A DNA stretch of 64,000 nucleotides from Rhizobiaceae bacterium. GTDB taxonomy: Bacteria; Pseudomonadota; Alphaproteobacteria; Rhizobiales; Rhizobiaceae. The notes beneath the pieces are model-generated. The model ran no database searches. It was not told where the DNA came from and was given only the letters and a program-made list of their open reading frames with translations. The position numbers and the translations under genes are program-made. This document shows positions 26,056 through 34,337 of the stretch, in pieces (position 1 is the stretch's first letter; every line of letters starts with the position of its first letter). The stretch lies in contig JAEPMJ010000002.1 of the NCBI GenBank assembly GCA_017644005.1, forward strand, positions 496,001-560,000, in the 5' to 3' direction.

Positions 26056-27576
26056 TCAGGCCCGCTTCATCAAATGCGGCAGCAGCGCACCGGATGCATG
26101 CGGCGTCACCGTTACACCCTTCGCCGAAAGGATCGGCTGCACATACTGAAGCAGCGGAATGACCAGCGCATGTTCGGCAACATAGCGATCGACATCCTTC
26201 CAGCCTTCGATGCGCTTGGCTTCGTCGGCCTCGCCCCAAAGCGGTCCGATCTTCTCGATCAGGTCGGCTCCGTCCCACACCGAGTGCGGGCTCGGGCCGA
26301 ACATCGCAAAGCCGGTCGAAGTCGTCGGGTCGCCAACCGAGTTGCCCCAGTTGTAGAAGGCAGCCGGCGCCAGCGTGTCTGCTGCGCGCAACTCGTAGTG
26401 CTTGGCGATCTCGTAGACTTCGATTTCCGCCTCGATACCGACCCGTCTCCAGAGACCGACGATCGCCTGGATCATCTCGTAGTCCTTCGGCTTGAAGCCC
26501 CTGGTCGTCTGGATCTTGAACTTGACCGGGTTATCAGTGCTGTAGCCGGAGGCTGCGAGCAGTTCCTTTGCCTTTTCAGGGTCGTAGGGAACCTTGATCG
26601 AGGCGTCGTAAGCTTCGTATTCGGGCGTCTGCAGCGTGTCGATAGCTACACCGTAGCCGGACAGAAGCCGATCGATGATCGTCTGTTTGTCGATCGCCAA
26701 TGCGCAGGCCTGACGCACATTCTCGTCCAGCATCACGTCGATATCGTTGAGGAAGATCATGCCGATGTCTGAGATCGGCGCGGCGACGCCGTTGAGCGTG
26801 CCTTTCAGGCGGTCAAATTCCTCATAGGGCATTTCGAGCGTCACATGCGCATTGCCGGATTCCACCTCGGCGACACGCGCCGCGGCGTCTGTGACAAACT
26901 TGATCGTGACCGTCTCGAAGTCCGGCTTGCCGCCCCAGTAGTTCTCGTTGGCCTTGAGGCGCACGAACGCATTGCGCTCGAATTTTTCTACCATGTAGGG
27001 GCCGGTACCGATCGGCGCTTCCTCGAAACTGTCCGCGCCGACCTTTTCGTAATAGGCCTTTGGCAGCACATAGCCGGTGAGGAAGTACATCCACTTGAAG
27101 ATCGTCGGATCGAACTGCTTCACATCGGCGGTGACCATGTCGCCGTCTGCTGCGAAGTTCTCCAGCGTCGACCAGACGAAATTAATCGGATTGCCGGTTG
27201 CCGGATCGGCCGCGCGGGCGAGGCTCCAGGCCACATCCTCGGCCGAGAACGGGCTGCCGTCGTGCCAGGTGACGCCCTGGCGCACCTTCATCATCACTTT
27301 GGTGCGGTCGTCGTTCCAGCCCCATTCGGTCAGGAGGCCGGGTGCCGGCGAAAGGTCCGGCTGCTGCAGGATGAACTGGTCGAAAACCGACTGATAGATG
27401 CCCTGGATGGTCGGATTCACCGCCGATGGTCCGGTGGTCGGGTCCCAGCTCGGCAGAGTCGTGTTGTAGGCGATTACCAGTTCGTCGATCTGCTGCGCCA
27501 GCGCTGGCAGGCCGAAGGCCCCCGCTGCTGCCGTGGCGGCAGACAATTTCATCATATTGCGGCGTGAGAGTTTCAT
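26056..27576 (-). CDS. Peptide/opine-type ABC transporter substrate-binding protein
   Basis: Periplasmic receptor of SBP family 5, 506 residues from the ATG at 27576. A Tat-like signal is visible: KLSRRNMMKLSAATAAAG, then cleavage around residue 27 (ALA/QQ). The mature part shows family-5 marks: the GLLTEWGWNDDRTKVMMKVR start, VTWHDGSPFSAEDVAWSL near 105, GTGPYMVEKFERN near 185, and YDPEKAKELLAASGY near 345. The ligand may be a peptide, an opine-like compound or another nitrogenous solute. It is preceded by an FAD oxidoreductase on the same strand (44-base gap), so they are probably co-transcribed. Confidence 0.92.
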   Translation of the reverse strand: MKLSRRNMMKLSAATAAAGAFGLPALAQQIDELVIAYNTTLPSWDPTTGPSAVNPTIQGIYQSVFDQFILQQPDLSPAPGLLTEWGWNDDRTKVMMKVRQGVTWHDGSPFSAEDVAWSLARAADPATGNPINFVWSTLENFAADGDMVTADVKQFDPTIFKWMYFLTGYVLPKAYYEKVGADSFEEAPIGTGPYMVEKFERNAFVRLKANENYWGGKPDFETVTIKFVTDAAARVAEVESGNAHVTLEMPYEEFDRLKGTLNGVAAPISDIGMIFLNDIDVMLDENVRQACALAIDKQTIIDRLLSGYGVAIDTLQTPEYEAYDASIKVPYDPEKAKELLAASGYSTDNPVKFKIQTTRGFKPKDYEMIQAIVGLWRRVGIEAEIEVYEIAKHYELRAADTLAPAAFYNWGNSVGDPTTSTGFAMFGPSPHSVWDGADLIEKIGPLWGEADEAKRIEGWKDVDRYVAEHALVIPLLQYVQPILSAKGVTVTPHASGALLPHLMKRA

Positions 27577-27620
27577 GACTGTTCCCTTGTTTGTTTCACC
27601 TTCCAGCGTCTTGCTGATTC

Positions 27621-29189
27621 TTACTTCCCGGCGAGCTTCCTGGCTAAAAGGAAGCCCGATCCGGCACCTGTCCCCGCCCCTGGCCACACGGCCGCCCCCG
27701 TAAGGTGGAGATTTTGCGTCGGCGTGGAGCCATCGGCATGACCGCGCGCCGGCCGGAAGAGGAAGTGCTGCGACATGTGGTGGCTGCCGCAGACCTGATC
27801 GCCACCGACCAGATTTGGATTGTCCCGTTCAAGATCAGCCGGCGTCACGACGCGGCGGCCGAGTATCTTTTTCCGAGTACCCGGAGCGTAGCGCTCGAGA
27901 ATGTCGAGCGCGCGCTCCGCGAACGGTTCGGCGGCACCCGCCCAGTCGCGCGCCTCGATCTCGCCCTTGGCATCACCGCGAATATCTCCGGGTGCCATGC
28001 GAACCTGCACCCACAGCACATGTTGGCCATTCGGCGCGCGCGAAGGGTCGAAGACCGTCGGCTGACCGACGACGAGAATTGGTTCGTCGGGCAACAACCC
28101 GGCTTGCGCCTGCTGATAGGTACGCGCCATCTGGTCCAGCGAGGGTGCGACATGGACATAGGCGAAACTCTTCAACTCCTCGCCGGCAGCCCATCCGGGC
28201 AGGTCCGACAACGCGAGATGGATCATCATCGTGCCTGGCGCATGGACGAATTTCTCCATCGCGGCATCGAATGTCGGTTCCGTGCCGCCCGTCAGCCGTT
28301 CGAGCGCCGAGGGCGCAACACCCGCAACCACGGCCTTCGAAGCACTTATCTTTCTGCCGTCGGCAAGCTCGATGCCGGATGCTCTGCCGCCTTCCGTAAG
28401 AATGCGCGCCACCGGCGCGTTGCTCTCCACCACGCCACCCTTGGCTCTGATGGTGGCCACCATCGCATTGATGATCGTATCAGCGCCGCCCTTACCCAGC
28501 GCCATACCAAAGGCCTGCCCGGCCATGCCTTCGAGATAAGGAAAGACCGCGCCGCCAGCGACATCGGGCGCGAAGTCGAGATGCATGCCCCAGGCGGCGA
28601 GCATTGCCCTGATCTCGGGTGATTCAAAGTTCTCCGAAAGATATGCGCGCGGCGATGCAAGCAGAAACCGAACCATCTGCAGCATGCCCGCCGCGCCGCG
28701 TTCGACGAACAGCTTATACAGAAAATATGCAATTGAATGAATTTTCATGGAGCTGCCGAGCAGCCGGAGAATATGCGGAGCGTCTTTTCCGAACTCCGCC
28801 GACAGAGCTTTCCAGCGCTCGGCATCCTGCTTGGAGAAGGAAGCAATTCGCTCCGCCGTCGCTTCCGCATCCATGGTGACACCGCACCAGCGCCCGTCCG
28901 GAAACGTGCTCGCGAATGGCCTGTCGACGGGCACAAACTCAAGCCCGCTGGCAACGAGCTCTTCGCCATGTTGCTTGAAGAACGCACTCCCTGCAAAGAG
29001 AGAGAGGTTCATCGCCCCCCAGTCGTGACGGAAGCCAGGTAGCGTGTATTCGCCGCTCTTGACTGCCCCGCCCGGTGCCTCTGCCTGTTCGAAAACACCG
29101 ACTTTCCAGCCGCGCGCGGCCATGTGGACCGCGGCCGCCAGTGCATTATGACCGGCGCCGACAAAAACTGCATCGAACTCGTCGTTCAC
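27621..29189 (-). CDS. FAD-dependent oxidoreductase, phytoene-dehydrogenase/PYROXD2-like
   Basis: 522-residue flavoprotein. The dinucleotide loop is VFVGAGHNALAAAVHMAARGW near residue 8, followed by VFEQAEAPGGAVKS, and the C-terminal FAD block is LTGAAVWPGAGTGAGSGF. This is the layout of the phytoene desaturase / PYROXD2 superfamily. The start is GTG at 29189, supported by GGGAGGGG just upstream; the open frame continues 110 codons upstream over the divergent gene, without family similarity. No carotenoid gene is near, so a role on a small imported substrate is more likely. A homologue lies at 30089-31651 on the other side of the divergent promoter. Reaction unknown. Confidence 0.85.
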   Translation of the reverse strand: MNDEFDAVFVGAGHNALAAAVHMAARGWKVGVFEQAEAPGGAVKSGEYTLPGFRHDWGAMNLSLFAGSAFFKQHGEELVASGLEFVPVDRPFASTFPDGRWCGVTMDAEATAERIASFSKQDAERWKALSAEFGKDAPHILRLLGSSMKIHSIAYFLYKLFVERGAAGMLQMVRFLLASPRAYLSENFESPEIRAMLAAWGMHLDFAPDVAGGAVFPYLEGMAGQAFGMALGKGGADTIINAMVATIRAKGGVVESNAPVARILTEGGRASGIELADGRKISASKAVVAGVAPSALERLTGGTEPTFDAAMEKFVHAPGTMMIHLALSDLPGWAAGEELKSFAYVHVAPSLDQMARTYQQAQAGLLPDEPILVVGQPTVFDPSRAPNGQHVLWVQVRMAPGDIRGDAKGEIEARDWAGAAEPFAERALDILERYAPGTRKKILGRRVVTPADLERDNPNLVGGDQVCGSHHMSQHFLFRPARGHADGSTPTQNLHLTGAAVWPGAGTGAGSGFLLARKLAGK

Positions 29190-29220
29190 GCACACCCCTC
29201 CCTTGGCGTTCGCAGATATT

Positions 29221-29234
29221 TGCATTTGCATGCA
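29221..29234. promoter_or_regulatory. Inverted repeat TGCAT-TTGC-ATGCA, candidate MarR site
   Basis: Perfect 5-4-5 dyad in the 103-base gap between the two divergent units whose plus-strand arm ends in a marR gene. MarR dimers usually bind short dyads of this kind. The repeat is short enough to occur by chance, so the evidence is mainly its place. Confidence 0.4.
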
Positions 29235-29292
29235 TTCCTGTCTAGTGTTATCGCGAAAGCGAAGCCATGCGTCCGCAAAAGGGGAGATTGCG

Positions 29293-30084
29293 ATGAGTTC
29301 AGCGAACGTGCTGTCACAGCTTGCAGAAATGCTTGGTTCGGGAGGTATCGAGGTCGTGGATTGCTCGGGAACCCTGGGTCCCGATACCCCGCTGCTGAAA
29401 CTGCCGCCGGAACTGGCGGTTGATACGCCGAAGATCGAAATCCACAAGATCAGCGAATACGACAAGGACGGCCCGTTCTGGGCCTGGAACTGGCTCAAGG
29501 TCGGCGAACATTCCGGCACCCATTTCGATGCGCCGCATCACTGGATCACCGGCAAGGACTACCCCGACGGTTACACCGACACGCTCGATGTGCAGCGCCT
29601 CATCGCTCCGGTGAACGTGCTCGACTTCTCCAAGGAATGCGCCGAAAACCACGACTTCCTGCTGACCATCGACCATGTTAAGGCCTGGGAGGCCGAGCAT
29701 GGCGAGATCGGCGAAGGCGAGTGGGTTGTCCTGCGCTCCGATTGGGACAAGCGGGCTGATGACGAGGCGCGCTTCCTCAACGCCGACGAGAATGGCCCGC
29801 ATACGCCAGGGCCGACCGCGGAAGTGGTGACCTACCTGATCGACAAAGGTATTGTTGGCTGGGGCAGCCAGTGCATCGGCACCGATGCGGGTCTTGCAGG
29901 AGGCATGGAGCCGCCTTTCCCGGCACATAACCTGCTGCACAAGAACAATCGTTTCGGCCTTGCCTCGCTTGCCAATCTCGACAAGCTGCCGCCCAAGGGC
30001 GCGATCCTGATCGCGGCACCGCTGAAGATCGTCAACGGAACCGGATCGCCGATCCGCGCATTGGCGCTGGTGCCGAAAGGCTGA
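29293..30084 (+). CDS. Cyclase-family metal-dependent hydrolase
   Basis: 263-residue member of the cyclase family (arylformamidase KynB, isatin hydrolase and relatives). The metal motif is plain: EHSGTHFDAPHHW near residues 73-85, which is the HxGTHxDxPxH signature, and a second conserved part, IGTDAGLAGG, lies near 200. ATG at 29293 follows GGGGAGATT; the frame is open upstream, but that crosses the promoter gap. It is longer than KynB (about 210). It is separated by four bases from the next FAD oxidoreductase. The substrate is probably an amide or cyclic amide, perhaps aromatic, but is not known. Confidence 0.88.
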   Translation: MSSANVLSQLAEMLGSGGIEVVDCSGTLGPDTPLLKLPPELAVDTPKIEIHKISEYDKDGPFWAWNWLKVGEHSGTHFDAPHHWITGKDYPDGYTDTLDVQRLIAPVNVLDFSKECAENHDFLLTIDHVKAWEAEHGEIGEGEWVVLRSDWDKRADDEARFLNADENGPHTPGPTAEVVTYLIDKGIVGWGSQCIGTDAGLAGGMEPPFPAHNLLHKNNRFGLASLANLDKLPPKGAILIAAPLKIVNGTGSPIRALALVPKG

Positions 30085-30088
30085 GGCC

Positions 30089-31651
30089 TTGGCCGCCGAT
30101 CACGTCATTATCGGTTCCGGCATCAACGGGCTGGTTGCGGCCAGCCTGTTGGCGCTGAAAGGCCGGCGGGTGCTTGTTCTCGAACGTGAGGCAACGCTGG
30201 GCGGCTGCCTGCGCAGCGAGGAAGCGACGCTGCCGGGTTTCACTCATGACGTGATGGCGGCTACGTTTGTTCTGTTCATGACAGGGCCGGCAGGCGCCGA
30301 GCTCGGTCCGCATCTTGCCCGCCACGGCTTCGAATATTGCCACACCAAACATCCGACCGGGGTATTGCGGCCCGACGGCAGCGCACTGGTGCTGACCATG
30401 GACCAGGCGCAGAACGTCGCGGCGTTCAACGCGCTGGCCGCCGGCGACGGCGACCAGCATGCGCGCGACGTCGGCCAGATCGCGGCGGACGCTCCGTTCC
30501 TGTTTGCACTGCTTGGAGGCAACCTCTGGTCGTGGCAGACGGCGAAACTGCTTTTCGGCCAGATGCGCAGGCGTGGCCTCAGGGGACTTGCCGCCTGGAT
30601 GGGATCTGCCCTCGCGCCGGCACGCGGCTGGCTGGAAGCCAACTATCAAAGCCCGCTCGTTCAGGCACTGTGGGCGCCCTGGGTTCTGCACACCGGCCTG
30701 ACGCCGGAAAGCACCTATTCCGCCCAGATGGGCAAGGTCATCGCTTTTGCACTAGAGGCCGCGGGCGCTCCGATTGCCAAAGGCGGCGCGGCTTCGATCG
30801 TTGGCGCATTCAAGGCGTTGATTGAGGAGAACGGCGGCAGTCTGCGCACCGGCGCGGACGTCGAGCGCATCCTCACCCAGGGCAACAAGGTGACGGGCGT
30901 ACGCCTTGCCGACGGTGAAGAAATCGCGTGCGGGTCGGTACTTGCCTCGGTCGCACCTGGCCAGCTTTTTGACCGGCTGCTGGAAGGCACGGACCTTCCA
31001 CGGGATCGCACGGCGGTGCGCCAGTTCCGCCATGGGCGCGGCGATTTCCAGCTTCACTACGCGCTGGATGCCCCGCCGAAATGGCGCACCGACGGTCTCG
31101 ACGATGTTGCGCTGATCCACCTGACCGACGGCATCGACGCCGTATCGAAATCGGCCAACGAGGCCGAGCGCGGCATGCTGCCGGAAACGCCGACCATCTG
31201 CGTCGGCCAGCCGCATCGGCTCGATCCATCGCGCTGCCCCGATGGCAAGGCTATCCTGTGGCTGCAGATCCCCGATGCGCCCCGTGTCATCAAGGGCGAC
31301 GCGGCGGGCAAGATCAAGGGCCGTGAGTGGGACGATGCGACCCGCGAAGCCTTCGCTGATCGCCTCGAAGCGATCCTGTCGCACCACATCGAAAACTTTG
31401 ACGCGATCAAGCTTGCGCGCCGCGCCTACTCGCCGCGCGATCTTGAGGCCATGAACATGAACCTCGTCGGCGGCGACCCTTATGGCGGGCATTGCGGCAT
31501 CGACCAGTTCTTCATCTGGCGGCCGTTCGCGCATTCCACCAACGGAACCGGCCCGGTGCGCGGACTGGTCCATATCGGCGCGTCCACCCACCCCGGACCC
31601 GGGCTCGGCGGCGGCTCGGGCTTCAATGCAGCCAAGAGGCTTGGCGCATGA
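30089..31651 (+). CDS. FAD-dependent oxidoreductase, second phytoene-dehydrogenase/PYROXD2-like protein
   Basis: 520-residue flavoprotein homologous to the one at 27621-29189. FAD loop VIIGSGINGLVAASLLALKGR at residues 6-26, then VLEREATLGGCLRS, and a C-terminal HIGASTHPGPGLGGGSGF. The start is TTG at 30089, four bases after the cyclase stop; no ATG or GTG lies before the FAD loop, so the rare start is required. Its 3' end overlaps marR by four bases (ATGA). Two diverged copies in one locus suggest two successive oxidations, or a heteromer, acting on one substrate class. Confidence 0.85.
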   Translation: MAADHVIIGSGINGLVAASLLALKGRRVLVLEREATLGGCLRSEEATLPGFTHDVMAATFVLFMTGPAGAELGPHLARHGFEYCHTKHPTGVLRPDGSALVLTMDQAQNVAAFNALAAGDGDQHARDVGQIAADAPFLFALLGGNLWSWQTAKLLFGQMRRRGLRGLAAWMGSALAPARGWLEANYQSPLVQALWAPWVLHTGLTPESTYSAQMGKVIAFALEAAGAPIAKGGAASIVGAFKALIEENGGSLRTGADVERILTQGNKVTGVRLADGEEIACGSVLASVAPGQLFDRLLEGTDLPRDRTAVRQFRHGRGDFQLHYALDAPPKWRTDGLDDVALIHLTDGIDAVSKSANEAERGMLPETPTICVGQPHRLDPSRCPDGKAILWLQIPDAPRVIKGDAAGKIKGREWDDATREAFADRLEAILSHHIENFDAIKLARRAYSPRDLEAMNMNLVGGDPYGGHCGIDQFFIWRPFAHSTNGTGPVRGLVHIGASTHPGPGLGGGSGFNAAKRLGA

Positions 31652-32124
31652 ACGACGATACCCTGCAGGTGCCGACGCAGAAACTGGGCGAGATGGGCCT
31701 CAGCAATTTCGCGCCCTATCTGATGAACCGCATCATGGGGCGCTACAACGCCTCGCTGCGCGAGGAAATGGCCGAGCTTGGCCTGACAACCCCGAAGGCC
31801 CGCACGCTTGCCGTACTGTCCGTCAATGACGGGCTGCTGATCCGCGAACTCGCGGTCTATGCCGTCACCGAACAATCGACTTTGAGCCGCGCGCTCGACA
31901 GGTTGCAGGCCGAAGGGCTGGTGCGGCGCGAAACCGACCCGACGGACAACAGGGCTGTGCGGGTCTTCATCACCGATGACGGGCGGGCCGCTTTCGAAAA
32001 CTTGTGGCCGCACATGGCTGCCGCCTACGCGCGCATGTTTCGGGGCGTTGGCGAGGCGGAGCGTCACGCTTTCATCGTGACGCTCCAGAAGATGCTCGCC
32101 AACATTCGCAAGCACGACATTTGA
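31648..32124 (+). CDS. MarR-family transcriptional regulator
   Basis: 158-residue regulator with a winged helix: LLIRELAVYAVTEQSTLSRALDRL near 65-88, then LVRRETDPTDNRAVRVF, where the D-x-R/N wing motif of MarR is visible. The ATG at 31648 overlaps the stop of the FAD oxidoreductase gene (ATGA), so it is translated from the same message. The frame is open upstream but without MarR features. It is likely to respond to the substrate of the cyclase/oxidoreductase module and may act on the dyad at 29221-29234. Confidence 0.9.
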   Translation: MNDDTLQVPTQKLGEMGLSNFAPYLMNRIMGRYNASLREEMAELGLTTPKARTLAVLSVNDGLLIRELAVYAVTEQSTLSRALDRLQAEGLVRRETDPTDNRAVRVFITDDGRAAFENLWPHMAAAYARMFRGVGEAERHAFIVTLQKMLANIRKHDI

Positions 32125-32189
32125 TGGTGGCTGCGATGCGATACGCCAGCTTGTTAACGGACCCAAAGGGCTAGAAACGGAGCGCTGTC

Positions 32190-34337
32190 ATGGCGGAACG
32201 GTCGTTCAAGGCAGAGGTTGAACATCTCAAGCTCGGTGAAGGCGATACCTTCACCGGCGAGGGCATTCTGGCCATCACCAAGGCACTGCTGGAATCCGGC
32301 GTTGGTTACGTCGGCGGCTATCAGGGCGCACCGATTTCGCATCTGATGGATGTGCTGTCCGACGCGCAGGAACTACTGGCCGATCTGGGTGTGCGCTATG
32401 AGGCCAACGCAAATGAAGCGGCCGCCGGCGCGATGCTCGCCGCGTCCGTTCATTATCCCATACGCGGTGCCGTAACCTTCAAGGGTTCGGTCGGCGTCAA
32501 TGTCGCTTCGGACGCGCTGGCCAACCTAGCCTCCTCGGGCGTGACCGGCGGCGCCATGATCATCGTCGGCGAAGATTACGGCGAAGGTTCCTCCATTATG
32601 CAGGAGCGCACGCACGCCTTTGCGATGAAATCGCAGTTCTGGCTGCTTGACCCGCGGCCCAACCTGCCGTCGATCGTGAAAGCGGTTTCGGATGGCTTCG
32701 AACTCTCCGAAGCCTCCAACACGCCGGTGATGCTGATGGTGCGCATCCGCTCGTGCCATGTGACGGGCTCATTCGAATGCCGTGACAACAAGCGCCCGGA
32801 GCTTACCGTGCGCGAGGCGCTGTCGGAGCCGCGCTCGGATTTCGCCCGCGTGGTGCTGCCGCCGATGTCCTTCGCGCATGAGCAGGACAAGGTGAAAAAC
32901 CGCTGGCCCGCGGCGGAGGCCTTCATCCGCGAACGCGGGCTCAACGAGATGTTCGGGCCCGACTCGGCTCGGCTCGGCATCGTGGTTCAGGGCGGCATGT
33001 ACAATGGCGTCATCCGTGCCCTGCAGCGCCTCGGCCTGGCCGACATCTATGGTGAGACCGACGTTCCGATCTATGTGCTCAACGTTACCTACCCGCTGAT
33101 TTCCACCGAATTCCTGGAATTCTGCGAGAACAAGGAACATGTGCTCGTCGTTGAGGAAGGGCAGCCCGAGTTCATTGAAACGCAGCTCGGCTCCTTCCTC
33201 TATCGCGCCGGCTCCGACGTGAAGCTGCACGGCAAGGATCTGTTTCCGATGGCCGGCGAATATACCGGCGCTGTGATGCTCGACACGGTCGAGGCTTTCG
33301 TCCGTCTCGCTGCACCGGACATGCTGCCGGCCAATGTGCGCGCACCGAATGCCGAAAAGCCGAAAATTCCGGACCTTTCGAAAACGGTTCCAATTCGTCC
33401 TCCGGGTTTCTGCACCGGCTGCCCCGAACGACCCATCTTCGCGGCGATGAAGCTGGTTGAAAACGAACTCGGCAAGCACCAGATCGCTGCCGACATCGGC
33501 TGTCATCTCTTTGCCGCCCTGCCACCCTTCGAGATCGGCGGCGCCACCATGGGCTATGGGCTTGGCCCCGCGGCCAACGGTGCGTTCGACGGCGGCGGCG
33601 AAAAGCGCCCCGTGGCGATCATCGGCGATGGGGGCTTCTGGCATAACGGACTGTCATCGTCCTTCACCAACATGTCGTTCAACAAGTCTGACGGTGTGGC
33701 GATCGTGGTTGACAATTTTTATTCCGCGGCGACCGGCGGGCAGGACATCATGTCGTCGCGTGCCACGAACCCGACGAAATCGACCAGAAATCCGATTTCC
33801 AAAGCCCTCAAGGGCGTCGGCATCGACTGGGTTCGCGAGGTCGACCGGACTTACGATGTCGGCCGCATGCGCGACACGATCCGCGAAGCGCTCACCACCC
33901 CCGAAAAGGGTCCCAAGGTCATCGTCGCTTCCTCGGAGTGTATGCTGAACCGGCAGCGCCGCGAAAAGCCGCTGCGGAACAAGGCGATCAAGGAAGGACG
34001 CCGTGTCGAGGCCCCGCGCTTTGGCGTCGACGAGGAGGTCTGTACCGGCGACCACGCCTGCATGCGGCTTTCGGGCTGCCCGTCGCTATCGCTCAAAAAA
34101 CTCGACGATCCGCTGCGCGACGATCCCGTGGCGCATATCGACCAGAGCTGTGTCGGTTGCGGCAACTGCGGCGAAGTTGCCGACGCCGCAATTCTGTGCC
34201 CGAGCTTCTATCGAGCCGACGTGGTCCATAACCCCGGCGGTTTCGAGAAATGGTGGGCTGGCATGCGCTCGCGCGTGATCGGCTGGCTAATCAAACGCCG
34301 CGCATCGAAGCGGCTCGAATTCCAGGCGGCGTCATGA
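32190..34337 (+). CDS. iorA: Indolepyruvate:ferredoxin oxidoreductase, alpha subunit
   Basis: Thiamine-diphosphate enzyme that oxidatively decarboxylates arylpyruvates to arylacetyl-CoA, passing electrons to ferredoxin. Domains over 715 residues: pyrimidine-binding PFOR domain (about 20-200; GGYQGAPISHLMD near 35), middle domain (about 260-370), TPP-binding domain with GFCTGCPERP near 408 and GDGGFWHNGLSS near 480, and a C-terminal ferredoxin-like part. There the second motif is complete (CVGCGNC, then CP near 674), while the first is CTGDHACMRLSGCP near 617, with only three cysteines in altered spacing. It overlaps the beta gene by four bases. Indolepyruvate is the family substrate; phenyl- or hydroxyphenylpyruvate are equally possible. 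Confidence 0.92.
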   Translation: MAERSFKAEVEHLKLGEGDTFTGEGILAITKALLESGVGYVGGYQGAPISHLMDVLSDAQELLADLGVRYEANANEAAAGAMLAASVHYPIRGAVTFKGSVGVNVASDALANLASSGVTGGAMIIVGEDYGEGSSIMQERTHAFAMKSQFWLLDPRPNLPSIVKAVSDGFELSEASNTPVMLMVRIRSCHVTGSFECRDNKRPELTVREALSEPRSDFARVVLPPMSFAHEQDKVKNRWPAAEAFIRERGLNEMFGPDSARLGIVVQGGMYNGVIRALQRLGLADIYGETDVPIYVLNVTYPLISTEFLEFCENKEHVLVVEEGQPEFIETQLGSFLYRAGSDVKLHGKDLFPMAGEYTGAVMLDTVEAFVRLAAPDMLPANVRAPNAEKPKIPDLSKTVPIRPPGFCTGCPERPIFAAMKLVENELGKHQIAADIGCHLFAALPPFEIGGATMGYGLGPAANGAFDGGGEKRPVAIIGDGGFWHNGLSSSFTNMSFNKSDGVAIVVDNFYSAATGGQDIMSSRATNPTKSTRNPISKALKGVGIDWVREVDRTYDVGRMRDTIREALTTPEKGPKVIVASSECMLNRQRREKPLRNKAIKEGRRVEAPRFGVDEEVCTGDHACMRLSGCPSLSLKKLDDPLRDDPVAHIDQSCVGCGNCGEVADAAILCPSFYRADVVHNPGGFEKWWAGMRSRVIGWLIKRRASKRLEFQAAS

